DNA of 64,000 bases from Photobacterium salinisoli (lineage in GTDB: Bacteria; Pseudomonadota; Gammaproteobacteria; Enterobacterales; Vibrionaceae). Shown here one piece after another: positions 25,443 to 34,947 of this stretch. A model generated the notes under the pieces. The model was given only the letters and a program-made list of their open reading frames with translations, was not told the DNA's origin and ran no database searches. The DNA lies in the NCBI RefSeq assembly GCF_003614885.1, contig NZ_QZMS01000011.1:1363711-1427710 (forward strand), read 5' to 3'. How positions within the stretch are numbered: the stretch's first letter is position 1; each line of letters opens with the position of its first letter. A program made the position numbers and the translations under genes.

Positions 25443-25697
25443 ATTCGCGTCCTTGCAAAATCAGAAAGTGCTGGCACCGAGTTCAGGGACATTAACCTGA
25501 TGAACAGCTGGATTCAAGCAAAGCCTGCTTTTGTTTGATGTGGCAAGTGGCTGGATTTCTGAGAAAAAGGTTTAGTCTGGGTGTATTACCTGCTATCACT
25601 ATCACCATGTAGGAATGATAACCTGAACGGCTGTTATGGAGATGGTTATCTTGTTTAATATAAACAGCTGAATTTGATAGGGATAGGTGATTAGAGT

Positions 25698-26552
25698 ATG
25701 GCAAAAAATTCATTACCGTCGTCTGTTGTCAGTGCTGAGTGGTTGCTGGAACATGCCGATGCGCAAGATACCGTGATAGTGGATGCGAGCTGGTTCATGC
25801 CTGGCAGTGGCCGTGATGCCAGAACAGAGTGGGAGAGTGAACGCATTCCAGGATCTGTTTTTTTCGATTTTGATAAAGAGATATGCGATAAGGATTCCAG
25901 CCTTCCGCATATGTTGCCTGGCGCAGATCAGTTTGCCAGCCAAGTGTCGGAACTGGGAATCAGCAACAAAGACACTGTCATTGTTTATGATTCTCACGGA
26001 CTGTTTTCTGCACCGCGGGTGTGGTGGATGTTTAAAGTGATGGGGCATGACAAAGTCGCGGTACTGGATGGCGGGTTGCCCGCCTGGAAAGCGGCCGGGG
26101 GATCGTTAGAGTCGGGTAGCGTAACTGAAATGCCTGAAAAAGGGCAATTTTCTGCCAACTTCAGAACCGAGTGGGTGATTGATGCACAGACACTGCTGGA
26201 AAAATTAGCAGACCCACAGGTTGTTGTGCTGGATGCACGTCCGGCAGCGCGTTTTTATGCTCAGCAGCCCGAGCCGAGAGAAGGCATACGCAGTGGTCAT
26301 ATGCCAAATGCCAAAAGTCTCCCGTTTGGCCAGTTGGTGAAAGACAGCAGGCTAGTGTCGCAATCAATACTGAAACAACGTTTTGATGCGTTCTCGGAAC
26401 AAGATCAGCAGCTGATTTTCAGTTGTGGATCCGGGGTAACGGCGTGCATTCTCGCCCTTGCCGCTGATGTCGCCGGCCGTAAAAACCTGACAGTCTATGA
26501 TGGTTCCTGGACGGAATGGGGCGCAGGCATGAAATATCCGGTGGTATCCTGA
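25698..26552 (+). CDS. sseA: 3-mercaptopyruvate sulfurtransferase
   Basis: 284 residues (281 in E. coli). Moves sulfur from 3-mercaptopyruvate to thiophilic acceptors in the cytoplasm. Two rhodanese domains: the first (residues ~1-145) is inactive, the second carries the active-site loop CGSGVTAC, the form typical of mercaptopyruvate rather than thiosulfate sulfurtransferases. DASWFMPGSGRDA and IPGSVFFDFDKEICD are further signatures. Divergent from the siroheme synthase gene across 255 bp, in which nothing else is seen. The hairpin at 26561-26588 follows. Confidence 0.93.
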   Translation: MAKNSLPSSVVSAEWLLEHADAQDTVIVDASWFMPGSGRDARTEWESERIPGSVFFDFDKEICDKDSSLPHMLPGADQFASQVSELGISNKDTVIVYDSHGLFSAPRVWWMFKVMGHDKVAVLDGGLPAWKAAGGSLESGSVTEMPEKGQFSANFRTEWVIDAQTLLEKLADPQVVVLDARPAARFYAQQPEPREGIRSGHMPNAKSLPFGQLVKDSRLVSQSILKQRFDAFSEQDQQLIFSCGSGVTACILALAADVAGRKNLTVYDGSWTEWGAGMKYPVVS

Positions 26553-26560
26553 ACAAAACG

Positions 26561-26588
26561 TGGCTTACCTGATTGATCAGGTAAGCCA
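26561..26588 (-). terminator. Terminator between sseA and the PstS-like gene
   Basis: A perfect 13-bp inverted repeat (TGGCTTACCTGAT and complement around TG). The T-rich sequence (CGTTTTGTTC) follows on the reverse strand, so it mainly terminates the PstS-like gene, and may also stop sseA. Confidence 0.75.
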
Positions 26589-26603
26589 AAGAGTGCGTAT
26601 TGT

Positions 26604-27422
26604 TTAATGCACAACGGGAATGTAACCGCGATCATGCAGTAATTTCTGGCTGTTTTCAGACAAGAGATAATTGAGGAAGTCGCGACCATCCGATGTTAGC
26701 TTTTGGCTTCTGTAAAGCATGATGAACGGGCGGGAGATTTGATATTGTCCCGACTCCAGATTTGTCAGGCTGGGTAATACACCTTCGAAAGCAAGTGGTT
26801 TGACTGAATCATCAACAGAGCCAAGTGACATATAGCCAATGGCGTGCTTGTTTCTGGTAATCAGGCTTTTTACCATGCCATTGGTGTTAACCACCAGAGC
26901 TTTTGCATGGATATCAGAGACGCTTTTATCACCAATGGTACGTGTCAGGTCCATAAAATCTTCAAAAGAAAATCGTGAACCGGAAGCGTTCTCTCTGCTG
27001 ACAACTGCAATGGGGAGGTCATCACCACCGACTTGTTTCCAGTTGGTTATTTTCCCCTTATAAATCGCCATTACCTGTTCTTTGCTTAGGCTTTGAATTG
27101 GGTTGTTTTTGTTTACAACCAGTGCAATGCCATCATGAGCAATTAATGTGGTTGATACATCCGGGCGAATTTCGTCCTCTTTCAGAAATCGCGAGCTCAT
27201 TCCGAGCTCAGCAGCATCTTGTTTGACTGCCGAAATACCCGCAGATGAGCCAGTCCCTTGCACTGCAATGGAAGTATCGGAATGTTGCTGCTCATAGTGT
27301 TCAGCTAACACTTCGAGTATATGACTGACGGATGTGGAACCTGATACGGTAACGGTTTTGGCATTAGCCTGAATGGGTAATAGGGTGATAATGGCCAGTA
27401 AAGAAGCCAGGCGAAGCAACAT
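26604..27422 (-). CDS. PstS-like phosphate-binding periplasmic protein
   Basis: 272 residues. Solute-binding protein of the phosphate type. A signal peptide (MLLRLASLLAIITLLPIQANA) is followed by VTVSGSTSVSHILEVLAEHY, QGTGSSAGISAV (phosphate-binding Ser/Gly loop), IYKGKITNWKQVGG, SRENASGSR and IGYMSLGSV, all PstS signatures. There are no pstCAB genes beside it, so it is either an orphan binding protein or serves a transporter elsewhere. It is on the short side for PstS (about 320-350 in E. coli). No Pho box was seen upstream. The diguanylate cyclase gene lies 80 bp upstream on the same strand. Confidence 0.88.
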   Translation of the reverse strand: MLLRLASLLAIITLLPIQANAKTVTVSGSTSVSHILEVLAEHYEQQHSDTSIAVQGTGSSAGISAVKQDAAELGMSSRFLKEDEIRPDVSTTLIAHDGIALVVNKNNPIQSLSKEQVMAIYKGKITNWKQVGGDDLPIAVVSRENASGSRFSFEDFMDLTRTIGDKSVSDIHAKALVVNTNGMVKSLITRNKHAIGYMSLGSVDDSVKPLAFEGVLPSLTNLESGQYQISRPFIMLYRSQKLTSDGRDFLNYLLSENSQKLLHDRGYIPVVH

Positions 27423-27503
27423 TGCGTCTCTCCAAATTTGAACTACGGGGGTAGCCGCTATGGTATGACGAGGATATGACAGAAATGTGAATCAGACGTG
27501 AGG

Positions 27504-28370
27504 TTACCCGACACGAGTTTTTTGTTCTTTTTCCTGATACATGGCGGTATCTGCTTTAGCGAGCAGTAAGTCCGGATCGCTGAGGTTGCCGGGATGAAAC
27601 GGGACAAGGCCTACACTGATACCTAGTTTGAATGTATCTCTGAGTTCTTGAGTTTGCTCATAGAGCTGATCAAGCCATTCCTGACTTTGGCATTGGTCTT
27701 CACTGGGCAGAAGAACAATGAATTCATCACCGCCTATGCGATAGACCTGACTGCCTGTTGGCGAATGCCTGAAAATGATGTTGGCAATTTCAATCAGTAC
27801 CAGATCTCCCTGGCGGTGACCAAGGCGGTCATTTACCTGTTTGAAGTTGTCTATATCAATGTAAGCCATAATGCCGCGATTAAGGTTAATCGCCATGTGA
27901 TCGAATCGTCTGAAAAGAGAGCGTCTGTTCTGCAGCCTGGTCAGATCGTCCTGCAGTGCCTGTCGGCTGAGCTCCAGTTCCAGTTCACGGGATTTGGCAA
28001 TTTGCTGCTTGAGTTTTTGTATTAACTCACGGCGTTGATGCAAGAGTTTAATGAAGCAGAAACACAGTAAAAAAACACCAATATTACTGAACACATCATC
28101 GGTGCGAATCAACAACCAATGATTCGTAAGTTCCGGAATATCATCAAGAAGATCCGCAATTACACCAACTCCGTAGGTACAGGCAGACAGAAGTAATAAA
28201 AACTTCATTTCTTTGCTGGCGACTTCGCGAACCAGCAGGATAATCAGTACCAGTGTCAGGCTTGAAGTAACGGCATCCAGGTTACCTTGCATGGGAATAA
28301 AGGTGGTTATTAACACCCCAAAACACACAAAAATTGTCAGCCCGACAGGCAATTGAGAGATCTTCTTCAT
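27504..28370 (-). CDS. Membrane diguanylate cyclase (GGDEF)
   Basis: 288 residues. Makes cyclic di-GMP from GTP. The N-terminal ~125 residues hold about four membrane segments (VGLTIFVCFGVLITTF, LTLVLIILLV, FLLLLSACTYGVGVIADLL, IGVFLLCFCFIKLL), then a short coiled coil (residues ~125-150) and a GGDEF domain with DDLTRLQNRRSLF, YIDIDNFKQVND and an intact YRIGGDEFIVLL. No RxxD inhibitory site is visible five residues before GGDEF, so product feedback may be lacking. The start at 28370 (MKKISQL) is preferred; the frame extends to 28589 without an obvious better site, and the ribosome site is weak. Confidence 0.87.
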   Translation of the reverse strand: MKKISQLPVGLTIFVCFGVLITTFIPMQGNLDAVTSSLTLVLIILLVREVASKEMKFLLLLSACTYGVGVIADLLDDIPELTNHWLLIRTDDVFSNIGVFLLCFCFIKLLHQRRELIQKLKQQIAKSRELELELSRQALQDDLTRLQNRRSLFRRFDHMAINLNRGIMAYIDIDNFKQVNDRLGHRQGDLVLIEIANIIFRHSPTGSQVYRIGGDEFIVLLPSEDQCQSQEWLDQLYEQTQELRDTFKLGISVGLVPFHPGNLSDPDLLLAKADTAMYQEKEQKTRVG

Positions 28371-28689
28371 AATTGAGTAAAATATTATCACGATGATTTG
28401 TGTTGAGATAGCGCAATGTAGTAACAAATCAAGACATAGTCCGAATCTTAAACATGCATCGCAAACCCTTACATTCTGTGATTTTGTGCTCATCCTGAAT
28501 GCTTCAAAAATGAAATCAATGATTGATCTATGTTGGTTACCTCCCCAGTTTGATATACCCTGTTTGTAACAAAATATGTATATTAACATACTTGTAACAA
28601 TGTGTTTTTTACGGCTATTCTGTGGCTAGAATGAGATTTTTCAGCACCACCCATTTCATTTCTATATCAGACCCTTTTGCCTCGAGGAA

Positions 28690-30336
28690 ATGACAAACAT
28701 GCTATCTATGGCGGCCAATAGTCTACCCAATAAAGCGCTGCTTGCTGAGCGGGTAGAGAAACTTATTCAGGCTCTGTCAAACGGGGTCTATGAAAGAGAG
28801 CATACCATTCGACTCTGCCTGCTGGCGGCTCTGTCTGGTGAGAGTGTATTCCTGCTTGGCCCTCCCGGAATAGCAAAGAGCCTGATTGCTAAGCGATTGA
28901 TTGAAGCCTTTGATGGCAGCCGCTTCTTTGATTATCTGATGACACGTTTTTCGACCCCGGAAGAAGTGTTCGGGCCTTTATCGATTCAGGAGCTTAAAGA
29001 TCACGGTAAATATGTTCGTTTGGTTGATGGCTATTTACCAACAGCGGAAGTTGTTTTTCTCGATGAGATCTGGAAAGCGGGTCCTGCGATTCTGAATACA
29101 CTGCTAACGGTCGTTAACGAGCGGACATTTAAAAATGGTCAGGAAACGCTGAGCGTACCCATGCGTTTGCTGATTACGGCATCCAACGAATTGCCGGATG
29201 AAGACAGCGGTCTGGAAGCTTTGTACGACCGTATGCTGGTTCGTGTTTTCGTCAATCGCATACAGGAAAAACAAAATTTCAAAGCCATGTTGCTGGGTGA
29301 AGGCCCAGAGATGGCGAGTTTGCCTGCCGAGCTGAAAATCAAAGAAGAAGAGTATCAGCAATGGCAGGCATTGATCGATCATATCCAGCTTGATGAGGCG
29401 ACATTTGAAACCATCTTCCAGCTGAAAGCTGTGATCGAGGAGAAAGTGGAATCGGGCAGCAGCGAGCTTTACATTTCCGACCGGCGATGGAAAAAATCGG
29501 TAAGGCTGCTCAAAGCCAGTGCTTTCTTTAATGGCCGTGACAGTATTAATCCACTTGATTTGCTGTTGCTGCAGGAGTGTCTGTGGCACAGCCCGGAATC
29601 CCGGCAGGATATCAGGGAGATCTTACGCGACTTTGCTATCAACCAAGTCTTCGGGCAGCAAGCAGCCACTCAGCAGGCCGATACGGCGCAGCATCAGATA
29701 GAGGAAGTCCACCAGGCAGTTGCCAGCAAACTTTGCGTGACGTTTGGGCATGACACGCTGATGGGTAAGGAAAGATACAAATACGATTTTTCCGGTGCCA
29801 AGCGGTATACGGTCAACAACAATCCGCGCATGATCAAGCTGGTCATGCTGCAGCATAATCCTTCCGTCTCCGAACAGGAAACCGGTGATAGCCGCTGGGT
29901 GTATGTAGATGGGGACGAGTTTGAGAAAAAGATCAAGGCAGGACAGTGTGATATCTATGGCTTTGTCAACAAGAACACACATTTATGCAGGCTGCATTTT
30001 GAAATTGACGCCTCAGATCGCCTGGTGATCAAAGATATCGCTAACCGGAACGTGCTGGTTGGCATGGCCGGAGATTACGGCGTCAGCCAGGAGCAGCTGG
30101 TTGGCTGGCAGCAAAAAGTTGAGCAAGCCACGGATGCTATCAGCGAAGCGGCGCACTTACTGAAACTGGCACGAAGTCGCTTTCACGGAGCATTGCCTCA
30201 CAATTTCGTGGACCCTGAATTTCCGGTGCTGATTGAACAAAGTCTGGCAACTGCAAGTGAGGAAATAGCGACAATCCAGAGGCATTTGGACAAAAGTGCT
30301 ATGCGTTTAACCCGTCTGACCGAATACTTCGCATAA
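28690..30336 (+). CDS. ravA: MoxR-family AAA+ ATPase RavA
   Basis: 548 residues (498 in E. coli). ATPase that works with ViaA; in E. coli the pair interacts with respiratory complexes and phospholipids and alters aminoglycoside sensitivity. Walker A is [14 protein letters not shown], Walker [11 protein letters not shown], and sensor and arginine-finger regions follow ([26 protein letters not shown]). The C-terminal part carries the extra RavA domains. The ATG at 28690 has GAGGAA ahead. viaA starts 12 bp downstream, so the two are an operon. Confidence 0.94.
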   Translation: MTNMLSMAANSLPNKALLAERVEKLIQALSNGVYEREHTIRLCLLAALSGESVFLLGPPGIAKSLIAKRLIEAFDGSRFFDYLMTRFSTPEEVFGPLSIQELKDHGKYVRLVDGYLPTAEVVFLDEIWKAGPAILNTLLTVVNERTFKNGQETLSVPMRLLITASNELPDEDSGLEALYDRMLVRVFVNRIQEKQNFKAMLLGEGPEMASLPAELKIKEEEYQQWQALIDHIQLDEATFETIFQLKAVIEEKVESGSSELYISDRRWKKSVRLLKASAFFNGRDSINPLDLLLLQECLWHSPESRQDIREILRDFAINQVFGQQAATQQADTAQHQIEEVHQAVASKLCVTFGHDTLMGKERYKYDFSGAKRYTVNNNPRMIKLVMLQHNPSVSEQETGDSRWVYVDGDEFEKKIKAGQCDIYGFVNKNTHLCRLHFEIDASDRLVIKDIANRNVLVGMAGDYGVSQEQLVGWQQKVEQATDAISEAAHLLKLARSRFHGALPHNFVDPEFPVLIEQSLATASEEIATIQRHLDKSAMRLTRLTEYFA

Positions 30337-30348
30337 CCGGGAGGGGGC

Positions 30349-31803
30349 ATGCCAGTTACCGAAGGTATTAACCTCGCTCTGATGCTGACAGAGTCGGGTA
30401 TCATTGAAAATGCAGTGAACGAGCTGATGACACGGCCGCAGCTGATGATGGCAGCAGACTCCAGTCCGGGTATTAAGTCATCTATGAAGCTGCAGGTCGG
30501 TAAGTGGCGCAGCTATGTACAGCACCGCATCGCAAAAGTGGATGTGGCTGAACGATTCAGTCAGGAGCTGGCTTTATACCAAAAGGTTCGGCAATGGTCT
30601 GCGGATACTTTTATGGACAATGCAGAGCAGGTCGTCAGTGAACTTGAAACAACGTCCGGCTTTTATTTTAAAGCGCGCCGATTGCTCGACCACGATCAGA
30701 AAAAACATAACCCAATGTTTCACAGCTACTTTTGTCATCAGTGGTATGAACATTTGCAAGTGGCATTGAAGAAAGCGCAGGAATCTGAATTAGAGCATCA
30801 TAAAGAAGCTCTGTTAAAAGACCTGTATCAGCGCATTGAAACCATGCAGCAAATGGAGAAAGTCGATGAAGCAGGTGATGAAAAGCGTGCTGGGCGGTTG
30901 TGGGATATGGCGAAAGCCAAACTGACCAAAACGGATGTCGAACGTTTAAAATCAATCGCAAAATTTCTTCAAAAAAATGATGAAATTCAGGAAATTGCCG
31001 ACAAGTTGGGCCGCATGGCTAACGAGGTCGATGATCCGAGTCAGGCCAGGGTTCAGACGGAAGAGCTGAAAATGGTCGAAGAGAAGAGTGACAACGTCAC
31101 TGATGACATAGTGGGTGTGCACCCCAGTGATGATCTGGCTCGCTTACTGCCTAACGAGGCGATGTTTCTTGCCTATCCTGAGCTGGAGGTGGTGTTTTAC
31201 AAGCACCTTGTTGATAAGCGTTTGATGAATTACCGAATGCAGGGCGTCCAGCGCAAACTGCGTAAAGTGAAAGCCTACAGGAAACAGAGTAAGCAGGTCG
31301 AGCAGGATAAGGGGCCATTTATTGTTTGCATCGATGCATCAGGCTCTATGTCCGGTTACCCTGAGCAGTGTGCAAAAGCGTTGGCCTACGGGTTAATGCA
31401 GATTGCACTTGCTGACGACAGAGATTGCTTTGTCATGTTGTTTTCTACTCAGCACATCACCTATGAGCTGACCCGGCAGGATGGTTTAAGTGAAGTGTTG
31501 AATTTCCTTTCTTATTCCTTTCACGGCGGCACAGATTTAACCCCTGTGTTGGATCAGTCCCTGATGCTGATGAGCGGCGATAAATACAAAAATGCTGATC
31601 TCATTGTCTTGTCCGATTTCATTGCACCATCGCAATCGCCAGAGATGCAAGAGCGAGTGGCAAAGCTGAAAGAGCATAAGAATCGTTTTCATGCCGTTTG
31701 TTTGTCACGGTACGGCAACCCGGCTTTGATGGACATGTTTGATACACACTGGTCTCACCATCCCTCGGCACTTGGCCGGCTTTTTTCACGCCGCACTTCC
31801 TGA
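30349..31803 (+). CDS. viaA: VWA-domain protein ViaA, RavA partner
   Basis: 484 residues (483 in E. coli). A long helical N-terminal region is followed by a von Willebrand A domain from residue ~320 with the metal-ion-dependent adhesion motif DASGSMSG, then GGTDLTPVL and VLSDFIAPS as the other coordinating segments. Cytosolic, stimulates RavA ATPase. Strong GGGAGG site ahead of the ATG at 30349. Confidence 0.94.
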   Translation: MPVTEGINLALMLTESGIIENAVNELMTRPQLMMAADSSPGIKSSMKLQVGKWRSYVQHRIAKVDVAERFSQELALYQKVRQWSADTFMDNAEQVVSELETTSGFYFKARRLLDHDQKKHNPMFHSYFCHQWYEHLQVALKKAQESELEHHKEALLKDLYQRIETMQQMEKVDEAGDEKRAGRLWDMAKAKLTKTDVERLKSIAKFLQKNDEIQEIADKLGRMANEVDDPSQARVQTEELKMVEEKSDNVTDDIVGVHPSDDLARLLPNEAMFLAYPELEVVFYKHLVDKRLMNYRMQGVQRKLRKVKAYRKQSKQVEQDKGPFIVCIDASGSMSGYPEQCAKALAYGLMQIALADDRDCFVMLFSTQHITYELTRQDGLSEVLNFLSYSFHGGTDLTPVLDQSLMLMSGDKYKNADLIVLSDFIAPSQSPEMQERVAKLKEHKNRFHAVCLSRYGNPALMDMFDTHWSHHPSALGRLFSRRTS

Positions 31804-31958
31804 ATTACCTGTCGCTGTGCTGGGTGTCATGGCTCTGCACTGCGATCAATCCTACACCGAATTCTGTGCGCTATGCTTAAGGTGGTGGATAACCAACGCC
31901 TAAGAGTTCAGGTTTTCCTATCTGGTTCAGTCTGGTACACCTACTGGGAGCATGCGCC

Positions 31959-33353
31959 ATGAAGTTGTTTTCCATTCTGACATTCTGGCTGGCTTTACTT
32001 TGGCCAATGTGTTCTCAGGCATCCGATGTATGGCTAATTGATATCAAAGGCGGGATCGGCCCTGCCGTCAGTGATTTTGTATCACGTGAAATTAACCAGG
32101 CCCATGAGGATCAGGCCGCTCTCATCGTGCTTAAAATGGACACACCGGGCGGTTTAGATACCTCAATGCGGGAAATCATCCGCGCCATCACAACATCTCC
32201 GGTTCCAGTGGCAACCTGGGTTGGCCCCTCTGGAGCCAGAGCAGCGAGCGCTGGGACATATATTCTGTATGCCAGCCATATTGCTGCGATGGCACCGGGT
32301 ACAAATCTTGGTGCTGCTACTCCTGTTTCTCTGACAGGTGGCTCACCAGGCGGCAAAAAAGATAATCCGTTTGATGACTCTGACGATAAGGAACCGGCAG
32401 GAAAGGATGACGCGGCTAAAGAATCAGACGAAGGCACACAGTCAGGTCAGGAAGTAAACGCCGAAACAGCAATGGAGAAGAAAGTCATTAATGATGCTGC
32501 GGCTTATATAACCAGCCTGGCTAAATTGCATGGCAGAAATGAAGTCTGGGCAGAGAAAGCGGTGCGGGAAGCGGCAAGTTTGGATGCCGAAGGAGCATTG
32601 AAAGAAAATGTCATCGATTTTATGGCAACAGATCTGGATGATCTGGTTAACCAGATTAATGGTCGAACCGTGCTTATTAACGGGGTAAAGCAGACATTAT
32701 CGCTTGAGAATGTCGCGTACGTAGAACGCCAACAGGACTGGCGGTTTAAGTTTCTTGCTGTCATTACCAATCCGAACGTGGCCTACATTCTCATGCTGAT
32801 TGGCATCTATGGCCTATTGTTAGAATTTTACAATCCCGGGGTGGGTTTACCTGGTGTACTCGGCGGTATTTGTCTGATTCTGGCTATGTATTCGCTGCAA
32901 CTCCTGCCCGTAAGCTATGCGGGACTGGGATTGATCATACTGGGGATCATTCTGATGGTGGCAGAAGCCTTCAGCCCCAGCTTCGGCATATTGGGGCTGG
33001 GCGGTATCGTTTCCTTTGTGATTGGATCTGTCATGCTGATGGATACCCAAGAGCCGGGGTATCAAATTGCCGTTCCTTTGATTGTGGGTCTGACAGTCAC
33101 TTCTGCGCTGTTTACCTTTGTTATTCTTACTTTATTGCTAAAAACTCGCCGTAAGCCTGTTTCCACTGGGGTAGAAATGCTCCTTGGGGATCACGGTAAA
33201 GTGGTAAGTGGTTTTCCCGGTGAGGGGCGGGTACTGGTGGAAGGTGAAATCTGGCAAGCCCGATGCGACACGCCGCTGCGGGTTGGTCAGGAAATTATTG
33301 TTAGGCAAGTCGATGGCTTGTGTTTACATGTTGCAGCCAAAGAGAAGGAATAA
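31959..33353 (+). CDS. NfeD-type membrane serine protease
   Basis: 464 residues. Long-form NfeD: a signal peptide (MKLFSILTFWLALLWPMCSQ), a ClpP-like serine protease domain with the nucleophile in GPSGARAASAGTYI and the likely catalytic Lys in MEKKVINDAAAYI, then four to five membrane segments (residues ~275-390) and a C-terminal OB-fold domain (VSGFPGEGRVLVEGEIWQAR). An acidic insert (DDSDDKEPAGKDDAAKESDE) interrupts the protease domain. Such proteases cleave or partner stomatin-type proteins, and a slipin gene follows after 3 bp. Likely co-transcribed. Confidence 0.9.
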   Translation: MKLFSILTFWLALLWPMCSQASDVWLIDIKGGIGPAVSDFVSREINQAHEDQAALIVLKMDTPGGLDTSMREIIRAITTSPVPVATWVGPSGARAASAGTYILYASHIAAMAPGTNLGAATPVSLTGGSPGGKKDNPFDDSDDKEPAGKDDAAKESDEGTQSGQEVNAETAMEKKVINDAAAYITSLAKLHGRNEVWAEKAVREAASLDAEGALKENVIDFMATDLDDLVNQINGRTVLINGVKQTLSLENVAYVERQQDWRFKFLAVITNPNVAYILMLIGIYGLLLEFYNPGVGLPGVLGGICLILAMYSLQLLPVSYAGLGLIILGIILMVAEAFSPSFGILGLGGIVSFVIGSVMLMDTQEPGYQIAVPLIVGLTVTSALFTFVILTLLLKTRRKPVSTGVEMLLGDHGKVVSGFPGEGRVLVEGEIWQARCDTPLRVGQEIIVRQVDGLCLHVAAKEKE

Positions 33354-33356
33354 ACC

Positions 33357-34118
33357 ATGATTACGTATACCCTGGCAACCGTTATTGTGCTGGTGCTCGC
33401 GCTGATCATCAGCATGTTCAGAGTGTTGCGTGAGTATGAGCGTGCTGTCGTCTTTCTGTTAGGGCGCTTTTATGAAGTAAAAGGGCCTGGTTTGATCATC
33501 ATTATCCCGATCATTCAACAAATGGTTCGGGTCGATCTGAGAACCATAGTGCTGGATGTGCCAACACAGGATCTGATCACCAAAGATAATGTGTCGGTTA
33601 AGGTCAATGCCGTGGTTTATTTTCGGGTGCTCGATCCTAAGATGGCGATCATTAATGTCGAAAATTACCTTGAAGCTACCAGCCAATTGTCTCAGACAAC
33701 ACTGCGATCAGTACTTGGTCAGCATGAACTGGATGAATTGCTATCGGCAAGAGATACATTGAATAAAGATTTGCAGGGCATTCTTGATATGCACACTGAC
33801 AATTGGGGTATTAAGATAGCAAATGTTGAAATCAAACATGTCGATCTGGATGACAGCATGGTGCGTGCATTAGCTCGCCAGGCTGAGGCCGAACGTTCAC
33901 GTCGTGCAAAAGTTATTCATGCCACGGGTGAGCTGGAAGCATCTAAAAAATTGATGGAGGCAGCAGAAGTGCTAAATAAAGCGCCTAATGCCATTCAACT
34001 TCGTTACCTGCAGACATTAACTGAGATTGCCAATGACCGGACGTCAACCATAGTATTCCCTTTGCCTATCGACTTAATCGGTAAAGTCAAAAGTATCGTT
34101 AATAAGAATAATGAGTAA
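33357..34118 (+). CDS. Slipin/stomatin (SPFH) membrane protein
   Basis: 253 residues. One N-terminal membrane segment (residues 4-22) then an SPFH domain: [40 protein letters not shown], then the coiled-coil region [19 protein letters not shown]. Slipins oligomerise at the membrane and organise lipid microdomains. The pairing with NfeD is a widespread operon arrangement. No terminator stands out after the stop at 34118. Confidence 0.92.
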   Translation: MITYTLATVIVLVLALIISMFRVLREYERAVVFLLGRFYEVKGPGLIIIIPIIQQMVRVDLRTIVLDVPTQDLITKDNVSVKVNAVVYFRVLDPKMAIINVENYLEATSQLSQTTLRSVLGQHELDELLSARDTLNKDLQGILDMHTDNWGIKIANVEIKHVDLDDSMVRALARQAEAERSRRAKVIHATGELEASKKLMEAAEVLNKAPNAIQLRYLQTLTEIANDRTSTIVFPLPIDLIGKVKSIVNKNNE

Positions 34119-34345
34119 AAGTCAGTACAGAACAGCGATATTTCGTCAAGCAACTTCATCGTGATTGGTTGTTTTTAACTCAACGAAAGCGGGCGGATTT
34201 TTTAAAAAGTGGACTTCGAGCTAAGAAAATGTAATCAAATAACTTTTTGGCCGGTATGAATTGAATTATAGCTTTAAGTTGTTATGATTTTGGACGCATA
34301 AAAGAGATGCAAGCATTTTGCGTTAATTAAGTCTAAGGAATAACA

Positions 34346-34828
34346 ATGAAAAAAGTAATTGCAGCGGCAGTTTTCGCGGGCATGATGCCATTCTCTCAAG
34401 CAATGGCTGATCAGGATATCGGTTGTGGTCTGGGTTCTATGGTGTTTGCTGGTCAAGAAGGTAAAGTATTCAAAGTACTGGGTGCGACCACTAACGGCAC
34501 TTCAGGTAACCAAACTTTCGGTATCACGTTCGGTACACTGGGCTGTGACGGCAACGGCGTGATCACTTCTAAAGAAAAACTGGCTATGTTTATCGACGGT
34601 AACATGGACAACCTGGCTCGTGATATCGCGCGTGGTGAAGGTGAAACGCTGGCAACTCTGACTGATGTTTGGGGTATGAGCGATGAAGCAAAAGCGGAAT
34701 TTAACGCGACTGCTCGTAATAACTATGCGTCTATCTTCGCTTCTGAAAACGTCACTTCTGCAGATGTTCTGGCTAACCTGAACACTATGGTTGCTGATCA
34801 GAACACGCTGGCAGCTTACGCACTGTAA
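34346..34828 (+). CDS. DUF3015 periplasmic protein
   Basis: 160 residues. A signal peptide (MKKVIAAAVFAGMMPFSQAM, cut after AMA) is followed by a small domain beginning DQDIGCGLGSMVF, with a second Cys in FGTLGCDGNG suggesting a disulfide. Matches the DUF3015 family, of unknown function. Codon choice is biased towards common codons (repeated CTG, GGT, AAC), suggesting high expression. GGA precedes the ATG at 34346; a strong terminator follows at 34852-34883. The DUF4105 gene lies next to it, an arrangement I recall from related genomes. Confidence 0.85.
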   Translation: MKKVIAAAVFAGMMPFSQAMADQDIGCGLGSMVFAGQEGKVFKVLGATTNGTSGNQTFGITFGTLGCDGNGVITSKEKLAMFIDGNMDNLARDIARGEGETLATLTDVWGMSDEAKAEFNATARNNYASIFASENVTSADVLANLNTMVADQNTLAAYAL

Positions 34829-34851
34829 TTTAGTACAGCTGTGAACCGTTC

Positions 34852-34883
34852 AGATACAGCGCCAATGGGCGCTGTATCTTTTT
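34852..34883 (+). terminator. Terminator of the DUF3015 gene
   Basis: A perfect 12-bp stem (AGATACAGCGCC and complement), AATG loop, T-run. Confidence 0.92.
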
Positions 34884-34947
34884 CTAATCTGGTGCCTTGT
34901 TCATTCAACGCGCTTGACTGAACCTATTTGATCCCATCGATGTTTTC

